A program made the translations under genes and the position numbers. The notes under the pieces were generated by a model. That model searched no databases. It was not told the origin of the DNA and worked only from the letters and a program-made list of their open reading frames with translations. Of a DNA stretch of 64,000 nucleotides, positions 8,323-16,907 are shown in pieces. This DNA comes from Deltaproteobacteria bacterium (GTDB lineage: Bacteria > Bdellovibrionota > UBA2394): the NCBI GenBank assembly GCA_017302715.1, contig JAFLCD010000009.1, positions 28,987 to 92,986 of the forward strand, written 5' to 3'. Every line of letters starts with the position of its first letter. The first letter of the stretch is position 1.

Positions 8323-9310
8323 ATACATTCGTCGGGCAACCGATCTCGGCAAAGATGTCGGAAAGTTTATTTGGTCACTCCAAGTCAAGGGGCTTTCGGT
8401 TCAGACTCTGCGAGCTTATTATTTTGATCTACTTTTTCTGCATCGATGGATGGGCGAACATAATCTTGTCCTCGAAGTTCTAAAGGAATCAGACGTTCTT
8501 CAATACATTGATTATCAACGCAAGCAAAATGCTCATCCTGCTTCGATTAATCGCAGAATCACTTCCCTTCGCCAACTTTATCGATTTTGTTTGGGCCGCG
8601 ATTTAATCAGAATAACTTATCAGCGACCCTATGCTCGATTCTCACAAAAGGATCACTCATTAGGACTGTTCCGGATAAAACGCAAACCTCAAATAAAACT
8701 TCGAGTCAAAGAGCCTCAGAAACTTGTCGATCCACTTTCAGTTGCCGATGTTCGGAAGTTTATTCAAGGCTGCAAACGTTATCGCGACGTAGCTATCTGT
8801 TTGCTCATGCTTCTATGCGGACTTCGTTCGATGGAAGTTTTAAATCTTAAGCTGACTGATATTGATTTATTGAATCGAGTTCTTCGAATTAAAGGCAAAG
8901 GCAACAAAGAGCGGATGTTGCCTTTGCCAGAACCAATCGTTCGAGCACTTGAAAAATATCTAAAGCTCGAGCGAATAAATGGAAAATCGGATTTCTTATT
9001 TATAGTTCTTCAAGGGCGGAATCTGGGTGATGCTCTTCAACCAATCAGTTTGTATCACCTCTTTCGATTTAAAAGACTCGCTTCAGGAATTAAGAAGGCA
9101 AATCCCCATCGGTTTCGTCATACGTTCGGCGCGCAAATGGCAAAGGCTGGCGTGAAATTTCCTGTTCTTCAAAAAATGATGGGTCATTCGAATGGAAAAA
9201 CGACTTTGCAATATATCAACCTCGCGATGACGGACGTCGCCGAGGAATTTCAACAAGCAATGATCAAAATAAATGAGCGATATGAGGCTTTCGGGCGAGA
9301 ACTTACCTAG
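8282..9310 (+). CDS. Tyrosine recombinase/integrase 1 of tandem pair
   Basis: A site-specific DNA recombinase of about 342 residues. The N-terminal SAM-like core-binding domain spans roughly 20-115 and the catalytic domain about 150-320. The active-site set is complete: Arg in CGLRSMEVL, Lys in the GKGNKER hairpin, HRFRH (His and second Arg), GHSN (second His), and nucleophile Tyr in TTLQYI. ATG 8282 is chosen; a GTG at 8237 would extend it by 15 residues. No clear ribosome binding site is seen, and the start lies inside the zinc-ribbon gene, so translational coupling is likely. The downstream recombinase overlaps by 38 bases. The pair differs from XerC/D, which are not encoded in tandem. Confidence 0.9.
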   Translation: MNIIAPLDPGGEDEYIRRATDLGKDVGKFIWSLQVKGLSVQTLRAYYFDLLFLHRWMGEHNLVLEVLKESDVLQYIDYQRKQNAHPASINRRITSLRQLYRFCLGRDLIRITYQRPYARFSQKDHSLGLFRIKRKPQIKLRVKEPQKLVDPLSVADVRKFIQGCKRYRDVAICLLMLLCGLRSMEVLNLKLTDIDLLNRVLRIKGKGNKERMLPLPEPIVRALEKYLKLERINGKSDFLFIVLQGRNLGDALQPISLYHLFRFKRLASGIKKANPHRFRHTFGAQMAKAGVKFPVLQKMMGHSNGKTTLQYINLAMTDVAEEFQQAMIKINERYEAFGRELT

Positions 9311-10718
9311 AATCGCCAAACAGTTCCTTAAATCGAAGGAGGGTGTTTGGACTTGGTCTACGATTGAGAGAACTGCCTCCCCTATTAATCAATTTCACCA
9401 TTGGCTTTCAAAAAATGGAATTGAACTCAAGGAAATTACGGAACGCGACCTTCAGAAATTCATGGAAGATTGTCGCCAAAGAAATTTGAAGCGAGAATCG
9501 TTTCGAGTTCTTTCGAGCGGTGTTTGCCATTATCTTGAGTGGCTGAAAAATCGGCGAGTGATTCGAGTAAAACTAGAAGATGTTTATCCACAGTCTTCTC
9601 TTTGCGCCAAACCTCTTCCGCCATCGGCTCAGCAATTTCTAAATGCAATGTCGATTACGCTAAGCTCGAGTACGTTACTTTATTATACAACCTGTATTCG
9701 AGGACTGCATAGCTTTCTAAGAAAGCGAGCTGGATCATTGAAGAGCATGACTCGAAGAGATTCTGAACGATTTATGATCTCGCTTTTCGATCAGGGTTTG
9801 AGCCCGGCCTCTCGAGTTCAGTGGTTGATCTCGGTTCGAGTTTATTTTCGATGGCTCAACGAACATAACCTGCTCGATCAAGATGCCGATCGATTGATTC
9901 GAGTTACAGATTTTCCAAGAGTACCTGAATATTTACCTCGACCATTGCCGGCCGAGATCGATCGAGAAATTCAAGTTCGATTGAGTCGGTCTGAAGGAGT
10001 CTATGAACGTGGACTCTTATTAATGCGCCTCACTGGAATTCGAGTTAGCGAACTTCTTGCTTTGAAGTTCGAATGTTTGAAGAAAGATTTCGATGGAAAT
10101 GCATTTCTAAAAGTTGAGCTCGGGAAACTCAAGAATGAGAGGCTGGTGCCGATTGATAGTCGCACAGTAGTTCTCATTGAAACTCTTCAAGAGGAAGCTA
10201 AGAAAATTGTCGGTCAGCTTCATTCCCAGCAACAGCCGGATTTTTTGATAAATGATCCCTTCGGACGACAAGCCGCAACTCATCGTCTACGCGAAGCTCT
10301 GGCTGAAATTTGTATCGGAATAAAAACCAAAGAGCCAATCACTACACATCGAATGCGGCATACATTTGCAACTCAGCTTCTTGGAGCCGGCGTCAGTATT
10401 TTTAGCTTAATGAAAATTCTGGGGCATCGGCATTTCAAAATGACTTTGCGATATGCGGCAATTACTCAAGAGACGATTCGAAAAGAATATAATTCGGCGA
10501 TCGAGAAAATTGATAAAGAGCTCGATTTGCTTCAGACCAATCCGGAGATCAGAAATGAACTTTCGAATCCCCAAGAAGTTTTGCCTGACCTTGTTCGATG
10601 GCTTCGTCAGGGCGGTCCTGCCGACCAACGCCAGAAACTGCTGATACGAAAGATCCAGAAGCTTGAACGTGAACTACGAGGCTCTTTTTCAAAATCTGAG
10701 GTGAAAACCGCAGGATAG
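9273..10718 (+). CDS. Tyrosine recombinase/integrase 2 with duplicated core-binding domain
   Basis: A 481-residue recombinase. Catalytic residues are all present: R257 (TGIRVSELL), K287 (GKLKNER), H359/R362 (HRMRHTFATQLL), H385 (GHRHF), Y394 (LRYA). It is longer than a typical ~300-residue integrase for two reasons. Residues ~12-100 and ~115-215 each look like a separate SAM-like core-binding domain (QFHHWLSKNG...HYLEWLKN and GLHSFLRKRA...YFRWLNEHN). About 85 residues with helical, charged character also follow the nucleophile. Start ATG 9273 lies within recombinase 1; ATG 9282 is an alternative. Size and order recall TnpA/TnpB pairs of Tn554-type elements, but no target or cargo gene is attached. 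Confidence 0.9.
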   Translation: MSDMRLSGENLPRIAKQFLKSKEGVWTWSTIERTASPINQFHHWLSKNGIELKEITERDLQKFMEDCRQRNLKRESFRVLSSGVCHYLEWLKNRRVIRVKLEDVYPQSSLCAKPLPPSAQQFLNAMSITLSSSTLLYYTTCIRGLHSFLRKRAGSLKSMTRRDSERFMISLFDQGLSPASRVQWLISVRVYFRWLNEHNLLDQDADRLIRVTDFPRVPEYLPRPLPAEIDREIQVRLSRSEGVYERGLLLMRLTGIRVSELLALKFECLKKDFDGNAFLKVELGKLKNERLVPIDSRTVVLIETLQEEAKKIVGQLHSQQQPDFLINDPFGRQAATHRLREALAEICIGIKTKEPITTHRMRHTFATQLLGAGVSIFSLMKILGHRHFKMTLRYAAITQETIRKEYNSAIEKIDKELDLLQTNPEIRNELSNPQEVLPDLVRWLRQGGPADQRQKLLIRKIQKLERELRGSFSKSEVKTAG

Positions 10719-10726
10719 GTCTATCC
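10713..10726. repeat. Palindrome at the 3' end of the recombinase module
   Basis: GGATAG-GT-CTATCC: two perfect 6-base inverted arms around two bases, overlapping the stop codon of recombinase 2. A further short dyad (ACCT, six bases, AGGT) lies at 10730-10743. Only 34 bp separate the module from the stop of the next gene, so any right boundary must lie here. It could be a recombination site or a small hairpin; no T-tract supports a terminator. Confidence 0.3.
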
Positions 10727-10752
10727 GGGACCTTGTTACAGGTTAATGTAAA

Positions 10753-11391
10753 CTATTTTGGATTCTTAGCCATCTCAGCAATATCTGCTGGAAGCTCTCT
10801 CCAAGATTCATGCGCGACTGTATTGAATTCATCTTCTAGTCTGGTTTGTAAGCCCTTGGTTCTGATCGGCATCAGTATGCCGTTATAGAGCGATTTTTTT
10901 GGCGGACTAAACAGCGTTTCAGAAGCCGAGCGAAGCTTTGAGGAATCAAGGTGAAATGCGAATAGTCCTTTATCTTCGCCACGTTCTAGCGAGTTTATAG
11001 CTAAATTATAAATACTATACACATGGCCATTTTTTCCGATCGAAGCTCCCATTCCTTTTACTCCGTACCCTTTTCCAATAACGCCACGAATAATATAGGG
11101 GAATTCAAAAGTTCTCGACCCATCGTTTGCGCTTTGAGAATCGATAATGAGAATGCGTGCTTGAGTTGCGTCTCGCAATAATACTGGGTTGCTTTCGCCA
11201 TCGAATAAAGAAACGAGAACGAAGCGGCAAGGTTTTGGGCTTGAATTAAATCTTGAGCTCCCCAAAAAACCGTAAGCTTTTCCACCAAAAACAGGCTGGG
11301 CAGTTATCGGAGAAAATGCGCTCCAAGAAAAAATAGAAACGAGTATCAGAAAAATAAAATGTATCGATCTCATCTTCATTCGCGCCTTCAT
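10753..11391 (-). CDS. Exported protein of unknown function
   Basis: The protein is about 212 residues with a signal peptide (MRSIHFIFLILVSIFSWSAF..., cleavage near ITAQP). The mature part has two cysteines at most and mixed beta-like sequence; I do not recognise a family. The stop codon of the upstream MFS gene touches this start (TAAATG), so it is translationally coupled and the last gene of a glutaminase-transporter operon. ATG 11379 is an alternative start because GAAGG lies just ahead of it. Downstream it abuts the recombinase module with only 34 bp between stops. Confidence 0.65.
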   Translation of the reverse strand: MKARMKMRSIHFIFLILVSIFSWSAFSPITAQPVFGGKAYGFLGSSRFNSSPKPCRFVLVSLFDGESNPVLLRDATQARILIIDSQSANDGSRTFEFPYIIRGVIGKGYGVKGMGASIGKNGHVYSIYNLAINSLERGEDKGLFAFHLDSSKLRSASETLFSPPKKSLYNGILMPIRTKGLQTRLEDEFNTVAHESWRELPADIAEMAKNPK

Positions 11392-13011
11392 TTATTTCTT
11401 CGCGCTCTTAATAAGTCTCTCCGGAATTATATTGGGAAGACGTCCTGCGGGAATAATTGCAAGTAATGCAAGAAACGCCATAATCAGAAGTCCTATTTTT
11501 AGCGAACGCAATCGAGCTTCGGTGTTGATACGAACGGCTTCTGTTTTTTGCTCAGGAGTTGCTGAGATGCCTTCCATCACTTCTGCAAGTCGATCGTTAC
11601 TAATAAAAGTAATATTATCGAGATTAATTTGCGCTTGAATTTCTGCTGGCAGAACAGGATTGGAGCCTAACTTCGCCATGATGGCCGTGCTCAAAAGTCC
11701 CACGAGTAACGCGCCGGATACAGCCGTGCCGACTGCAGCTGCAAGGTTGTTGGTGGTTCCGCGTAGTGATCCAACATCTCCTGCTAATTCTTTGGGCGAA
11801 GAAGTGACGAGTACGTTGAACAAAAGTGTTACGAGAGAACCTTGTCCAATGCCGAACAATACAAGACCGATCAAAACAGGAACTTCGCTCCAGTCATTTC
11901 GAACGACAAACGCTAACCAGACAAGCGCAACTGAACAAAGAATGAATGCATAACGACCAATTTGGCGCGGCGTAAATCTATCGTAAAATTTTACGATCAA
12001 CATCGCTGTAAAAAATACCGTGAGGTTGAACGGCATCATCGCGATAGCGGTTGCAATCGGTGAACGACCTTGAACAATTTGAATATAGAGTGGAACCGAA
12101 AAGTTAAGTGCCGCTTCAAGGGCAACAACAGAAAACATTGCGTAGACCGCGGCTTTTTCTGCAGGTGAGCTCAGTACTTCAAGTGCAAGTAAAGGAGTTT
12201 TTCCGGACTCAGCACGTTTGCGCGTCCATGTTAGAAAGGCTTGGCCAAGCACGATTCCCAAAATGATCATGATCGGTGCAGGTGACATTCCGAGCAAATC
12301 GAATGGAGCGTTTGGTCCAGAGAGTACAATCCCCCATCGATTTAAATTATTAAAACCAAAACTAATAAGAAGTATGGCGCTCGCTGCAAGAATAACTCCG
12401 ATGCCATCAATTTTTACATCCGAGCGACCTTTAACAGACTTGAGTTTAAAACTTAGAAAAAAAACAACGGCAGAAACGGCAATTAAAATTCCGAAAATCG
12501 GACGCCAACCTAAATAAGTTCCGAGTACGCCTCCGATGATAAATGCTAAGACTCCGGCAGCGGCTCGCGCAGAACCGAGTGCTCCGACGGCGGTAGCTTG
12601 CTGACGACCACTGTAGTTTTCGGCGATCAGTGCTACGAGTGCTGGAACAATAATAGCAGCAGATGCTCCACAAAGAGCTTGAGCTGTAATCATCACGTCG
12701 GCCGTTGGACTGAGTGTCATCAAAATTTGCGAACCACAAAATGCAACCACCGCGGCACGAAACATATTGCTCGCTCCAAAACGCTGGATCAATTTCGCGC
12801 CGAGCATAACAAATCCAGCAACGATCATGGAATATGCTACGATTCCCGTCGCTATAGTTGTGGGTGCCACTCCAAAACTTTTCACCATTCCACCAAGCGC
12901 GACGGGCAAAGACGCAACGTTGAATGACATGATCATTTGCCCGAGAGCAATCGCAATCATGGCTGTCCATGGTTCGCGGGTTTCAAGATGAGTTGCGGAT
13001 TGTGTAGACAT
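11392..13011 (-). CDS. MFS transporter of the 14-helix (DHA2-like) drug/H+ antiporter type
   Basis: An inner-membrane secondary transporter of 539 residues. About 14 hydrophobic segments can be counted, starting with AMIAIALGQMIMSFNVASLP, which resembles helix 1 of EmrB/QacA-type exporters. An antiporter-like Gly/Pro-rich helix 5 (RAAAGVLAFIIGGVLGTYLGW) is also visible. A periplasmic insertion lies near 440-490 and the tail is basic (RLIKSAKK). GGAGA four bases before the ATG is a good ribosome binding site. It lies 17 bp downstream of the glutaminase gene, so it may export a product of that enzyme (glutamate, or ammonia-linked traffic), or this may only be co-regulation. Substrate cannot be read from the sequence. 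Confidence 0.85.
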   Translation of the reverse strand: MSTQSATHLETREPWTAMIAIALGQMIMSFNVASLPVALGGMVKSFGVAPTTIATGIVAYSMIVAGFVMLGAKLIQRFGASNMFRAAVVAFCGSQILMTLSPTADVMITAQALCGASAAIIVPALVALIAENYSGRQQATAVGALGSARAAAGVLAFIIGGVLGTYLGWRPIFGILIAVSAVVFFLSFKLKSVKGRSDVKIDGIGVILAASAILLISFGFNNLNRWGIVLSGPNAPFDLLGMSPAPIMIILGIVLGQAFLTWTRKRAESGKTPLLALEVLSSPAEKAAVYAMFSVVALEAALNFSVPLYIQIVQGRSPIATAIAMMPFNLTVFFTAMLIVKFYDRFTPRQIGRYAFILCSVALVWLAFVVRNDWSEVPVLIGLVLFGIGQGSLVTLLFNVLVTSSPKELAGDVGSLRGTTNNLAAAVGTAVSGALLVGLLSTAIMAKLGSNPVLPAEIQAQINLDNITFISNDRLAEVMEGISATPEQKTEAVRINTEARLRSLKIGLLIMAFLALLAIIPAGRLPNIIPERLIKSAKK

Positions 13012-13028
13012 GATTTTTCTCCTAAATT

Positions 13029-14033
13029 TTATAAGGGCTTCGAAGCAAAGAGATCCAAACCTAAATTCTCCGAGAGAAGTTTTGCGGCGAGAATTCCTTT
13101 AACAGAGTTTCCGGCGGCATCGAGAGGTGGCGCAAAAGTTCCCAGGCCACCTTTACCAGGAGAAACCGTGACAATTCCTCCACCGATTCCACTCTTGCCT
13201 GGTAGTCCAATATCGTACAACCAATCGCCAGAGGTTTCATAAAGTCCTGCTGTCATCATGACGGCCAAGGCGTAGTGGCAAACGGATGCATCAACGACGC
13301 GTTCTTTGGTGATCGGATTGACTCCCCCGTCGGCCAAGGTCGCTCCCATCACCGCAAGATCTTTCGCGCTTACATTGAGAGAACATTGTCTCGTGTACAA
13401 ATCCACAGCTTCGAGCGGATCGCAGTAAATAGATTTTCGAGTTGCAAGTAACCAAGCGATACTTCGATTTTGAAAATTTGTTTCAGTGGCCGATGCAAAA
13501 ACTTCTTTATTGAGTGCTAAGTTTCGACCTGCAAACCGTGATAAACCGTCGAGCAGAAAATCCCATTTCGCAGTAGCAGTTTCGCCGGGCACAAGACTTG
13601 TGGTTGCGATCGCGCCCGCGTTTACCATCGGATTCGTTCGACCGTTTTGTTTGCTCTCGATGGCAGAAAGAGAATTAAAGGGAAGACCTGTAGCATTGGC
13701 TCCAATTTTTTCTCGAATTTTGTCTGGACCTAAAAGCTCACAGATGAGTGCGAAGACGAAAGGCTTAGAAACACTCATGATGGAGAATTCGTAATCCGTC
13801 TCGCCTACCGCATAGACCTTTCCATCTGTACCAACGACGCAGACGCCAAACAAATTGGATGGAACGTTCGCGAGCGCTGGATAAACTTGTGAGTTTTTTC
13901 CTTCGGTATTCGAAGCGACTTCTGCGTGCGCGCGAGTGACGATTTCCAGCACCTTATCTTGCGCAGGAAGATGTCCTGTCGAGACATATTGATTAGGATT
14001 TCGACGCATGACTTGAACAGTGGGGGTTGCCAT
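13029..14033 (-). CDS. glsA: Glutaminase
   Basis: Hydrolyses L-glutamine to L-glutamate and ammonia in the cytosol. Length (334) is close to the family's ~310. Family landmarks are clear: the catalytic SVSK (Ser-x-x-Lys of the serine-dependent beta-lactamase-like fold) in EFSIMSVSKPF, the NPMVNAGAI block, the DVYTRQCSL-like segment (LYTRQCSLNV), and the Gly-rich C-terminal KSGIGGGIV followed by a PGKGGLG turn. Residues 1-25 form a short non-conserved lead. It is the first gene of a leftward operon with an MFS transporter and an exported protein. Glutaminase plus a transporter can serve acid resistance, as in E. coli ybaS-ybaT, but the transporter family differs here. Confidence 0.94.
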   Translation of the reverse strand: MATPTVQVMRRNPNQYVSTGHLPAQDKVLEIVTRAHAEVASNTEGKNSQVYPALANVPSNLFGVCVVGTDGKVYAVGETDYEFSIMSVSKPFVFALICELLGPDKIREKIGANATGLPFNSLSAIESKQNGRTNPMVNAGAIATTSLVPGETATAKWDFLLDGLSRFAGRNLALNKEVFASATETNFQNRSIAWLLATRKSIYCDPLEAVDLYTRQCSLNVSAKDLAVMGATLADGGVNPITKERVVDASVCHYALAVMMTAGLYETSGDWLYDIGLPGKSGIGGGIVTVSPGKGGLGTFAPPLDAAGNSVKGILAAKLLSENLGLDLFASKPL

Positions 14034-14116
14034 TACGCGCGGAAAGTAACAGAAAATCTTAGCTCGTCAATCATCTTAGCTGCTAAATGCAGAAGCTGAA
14101 TAAAGGTTTCATTTCC

Positions 14117-15073
14117 TTAATTATTTTTCCAAAGAGCCGGGCCCTGCTTTTTAATTCTGGTGAGTACATCCCAATGAAGGCGAAGGAGTTGCCATCGAGA
14201 AGGTTCGCCTTCGATCGTTTTCATTTTTTCTAAGTGCGGAGTTTTCAGTTCCGGACATTCGGCAAGCTTAGACATAAATGAACGGAAGCGATTCCATGGA
14301 GCCGGATTTTTGGAACTCGAAGAATTTTCTAAAAGATGTCGGTGAAGTGCTTTTGTAAATTTCGTCATCTTCTCAAATCTCAAAATTTCAGGTGTGTCGT
14401 ATGGAGTGTGATAATACCAAGGCGTTCCCGACGAGAGAAAAGTGAACGGAATGCCTTGAACTCGAAAGGCATCGTAATCGCTTCGAGCGCCAAGTCTTCC
14501 CAGGGGTTCTACAAATTTTATGGGAAGATGAAAAAATTCGAGATCTTCGCCTGTGAGTGTTGGAAGCGCTTCACCAAATTGAAAGTAAGCATTTTCTAAA
14601 GTAGGCGTAAGAGAACCTCCCACAAGATCCATAATCACGGCGTAATCTATTGGGCGCTTATAATAAGGAGCAAAAGCTTTTGAACCTCTTAAAGGACCGA
14701 TTCCAAAATTTTCTTCGATGTCAAAAAAGACAAGAGTAAAAGCCTGATTAGAATTTTTCAATTCTCTCGCCAATTCAAGAAGCACGGCTACCGCCGAAGC
14801 ATTATCGTCTGCCGCCACACCCGATTGTTTGCACGATTCATAATGACCGCCTACCAATCGAGCGGGAGCAGAAGAATCACCAGATTCTACATAAATATTT
14901 TTGCAAACACCCATTCGCAGATCTTTGAAGGAGTGAATCTTTACCTCCCAATTTTGAGCTTGAAGCGTTTCGATAATATATTTTTGAGCGGCAAAATAGC
15001 CTTCGGAATGAGGGACTCTGGGTTTTTTGGTGAGATGTTCGATATGGGCTCGAAGGTTTTTTTCTTCAATCAC
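14117..15073 (-). CDS. M28 family zinc aminopeptidase-like protein
   Basis: A dizinc peptidase of 318 residues. The metal ligands follow the M28 pattern: H77 in GGHYES, the D89/D90 pair in ADDNASA, the catalytic and bridging E120/E121 in DIEENFG, D149 in VIMDLVGG, and the final His in YYHTPYDTPE. M28 enzymes release N-terminal amino acids or act as glutaminyl cyclases. No signal peptide is visible, which is unusual for secreted M28 members, so it may be cytosolic. Start is GTG at 15073, with AAGG about nine bases upstream. It is divergent from the tamA-like gene, with 91 bp between. Confidence 0.88.
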   Translation of the reverse strand: MIEEKNLRAHIEHLTKKPRVPHSEGYFAAQKYIIETLQAQNWEVKIHSFKDLRMGVCKNIYVESGDSSAPARLVGGHYESCKQSGVAADDNASAVAVLLELARELKNSNQAFTLVFFDIEENFGIGPLRGSKAFAPYYKRPIDYAVIMDLVGGSLTPTLENAYFQFGEALPTLTGEDLEFFHLPIKFVEPLGRLGARSDYDAFRVQGIPFTFLSSGTPWYYHTPYDTPEILRFEKMTKFTKALHRHLLENSSSSKNPAPWNRFRSFMSKLAECPELKTPHLEKMKTIEGEPSRWQLLRLHWDVLTRIKKQGPALWKNN

Positions 15074-15164
15074 GTCACGACCTTAAAGTTCTTATTTAGG
15101 GGACGCAAGCTTGGCATAGAAACTTCTAGATTCTCTTATTTAAAGCTGATCTTATGCGCCTCGC

Positions 15165-16907
15165 ATGGCGCTGACGTTTCTATTTTTTTCTGCCTTGGCT
15201 GTAATTTCTCAAGGTGGGCCGAACGTTCGACAACGAACAGTCGAATTATGTCCTCATATAACTGTCCTCAGTCCAAATTCAATTTCATTTTCGCGAAGTG
15301 AAAGGCAATTTCTTTGCGGTGATGAAAATTCGGAAGCTTGGCGTCGAAAACCCTTATCGCAATTGGCATTTCACGCGAGATCTATTTTACAAACTAAGGG
15401 CTTTCACTTGCCGACTTTTGAGCAAACAAACGGTCACATTACTATTCGTACGGGGAGCCCGAGTCGTGCGACTTCGCTTCAAATTAAAAATCTTCCCGAG
15501 AATGTATCTATTCCCAACTATCGCAGACCGATTGGAAGAACGTTAACGCCTCAACTCTTGGATCAAACCTCACTCTGGCTGCGAACTCAGCTAGCGCATC
15601 GAGGTTTTCCTTGTATTAAAATTATTGAATTTGCCGATCCAGTAAGTGGTCGCATCGAATTAAAAGTTGAAAGTTTGAGCGCTTATCCGATTCGAATTCG
15701 CGAAGTAATTGAACCTCAAGTCCAAAATATTGCGCCTCATGTTTTTGAGCGCTATCGAGCTTTTCACCTTGATGCCATTTACGATGAAAGAAAATTTGAA
15801 ATTACAAACCGACGCATTGATGCAGATGGAGTTTCTGAAGCCAGTCAGTTTCGCGCGCTCTGTGAACATTTATCTGCAGATGGAGTACCTGTTGAACACA
15901 CCGTTCTTACGGGGGCTCCTCGAATTCTTCGCGTCGGCTTTGGAGTGAGTACGGACGATTATTTATTGGGTCGAATGAACTGGCAAATTGCTCGCCTTGG
16001 CGCTCAAGCGTCTACTCTTTGGTTTGATGTACGAGGAAGTTTTAGGGAGCAGAGCTTTCGATCGTATGCGGTCTGGTATGTCTCTGATACTTATCCAAGG
16101 CTGCATTTGAACCCGACGCTCTCGGTTGTTCGAGAGACCGAAAGTCCTTACACCGCCGTTAATTCATCTGCTCAAGTTTTGATTGCATCGAGTAAAGATT
16201 TTCAAACTTTAAACTGGTCGTGGAAGTTGGGTCCCAAATTTACCGACTCACGAATTTTTGAGGGAACAGGACCAAAACAAACTCACTTCCCTTCCCTTTT
16301 TGGGGCACTCGATTTCACTAGTCACAACTATGAATATTTTCGCTTTCAGCCACGCGATGGCTGGGCGATGGGTGTTCAAGCTCAAGGACTTCATCGAGAT
16401 CTCTACTCTCCTATCAGTGCTGTGAAAACTTCTGTTTCTCTAGATTTTTTATCTGCTCTTGGAGGGCAAGATCCTAAACTGCTTATTTTTGGTTTTCGAA
16501 CTCGCGCAGAATCTTCCTTCATGAGTGGCCAACAAGATTTAAATAAAATTCCATTCGAGTTTCGACGCTATCTTGGAGGTAGTCATGACTTGCGAGGCTT
16601 TCCAAGAAAATCTCTTCCGTCAAATGATTTGGGTGCGATCAGTTCGGCGTTTGCGAGTGTTGAGCTTCGATCTGAAAAATTTTTCGTAGATTCTATGCAT
16701 CCCTTTCTACTTTTTGATGCGGGAATTTTGGGTCGAGAAAAATATCGCTATGTAATGCCTGTCTTTTCTTCGGCTGGAGGAGGCATTCGTTGGCAAACTT
16801 TCATTGGTGTTTTAAGAGCGACAGTCGCAAGAGGTTTTGTTTGGGGGCCGCAATCACAGACTCCTGAGTCTGTTCAGTTTCATGCGAGTCTTGGAGAAGA
16901 GTTTTGA
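15165..16907 (+). CDS. Omp85-family outer membrane protein, TamA-like
   Basis: A 580-residue outer membrane protein. A signal peptide (MALTFLFFSALAVISQG) is followed by about 220 residues with POTRA-like alternation (for example GRIELKVESL and IRIREV). A beta-barrel with alternating hydrophobic strands then follows, containing the Omp85 hallmark RGF in SHDLRGFPR near residue 485. The last strands end in an aromatic residue (EEF). TamA with TamB supports outer membrane assembly and lipid homeostasis. The downstream TamB-like gene overlaps by 4 bp. Length matches TamA (~580) rather than BamA (~800). A patatin or ShlB-type alternative is less likely given the partner. Confidence 0.86.
   Translation: MALTFLFFSALAVISQGGPNVRQRTVELCPHITVLSPNSISFSRSERQFLCGDENSEAWRRKPLSQLAFHARSILQTKGFHLPTFEQTNGHITIRTGSPSRATSLQIKNLPENVSIPNYRRPIGRTLTPQLLDQTSLWLRTQLAHRGFPCIKIIEFADPVSGRIELKVESLSAYPIRIREVIEPQVQNIAPHVFERYRAFHLDAIYDERKFEITNRRIDADGVSEASQFRALCEHLSADGVPVEHTVLTGAPRILRVGFGVSTDDYLLGRMNWQIARLGAQASTLWFDVRGSFREQSFRSYAVWYVSDTYPRLHLNPTLSVVRETESPYTAVNSSAQVLIASSKDFQTLNWSWKLGPKFTDSRIFEGTGPKQTHFPSLFGALDFTSHNYEYFRFQPRDGWAMGVQAQGLHRDLYSPISAVKTSVSLDFLSALGGQDPKLLIFGFRTRAESSFMSGQQDLNKIPFEFRRYLGGSHDLRGFPRKSLPSNDLGAISSAFASVELRSEKFFVDSMHPFLLFDAGILGREKYRYVMPVFSSAGGGIRWQTFIGVLRATVARGFVWGPQSQTPESVQFHASLGEEF

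Noticed and set aside
8282..10718. Recombinases read as chromosomal XerC/XerD
   Set aside because: Tandem overlapping arrangement, extended second protein and zinc-ribbon partner do not fit XerC/D.
7720..10752. Terminal inverted repeats or target-site duplication of an insertion sequence
   Set aside because: No matching sequence longer than about five bases was seen at both flanks.
12446..12970. Long open frames antisense or out of frame within the MFS gene
   Set aside because: They are compositional shadows of the transporter, with low-complexity Cys/Arg/Ser content and no start signals.
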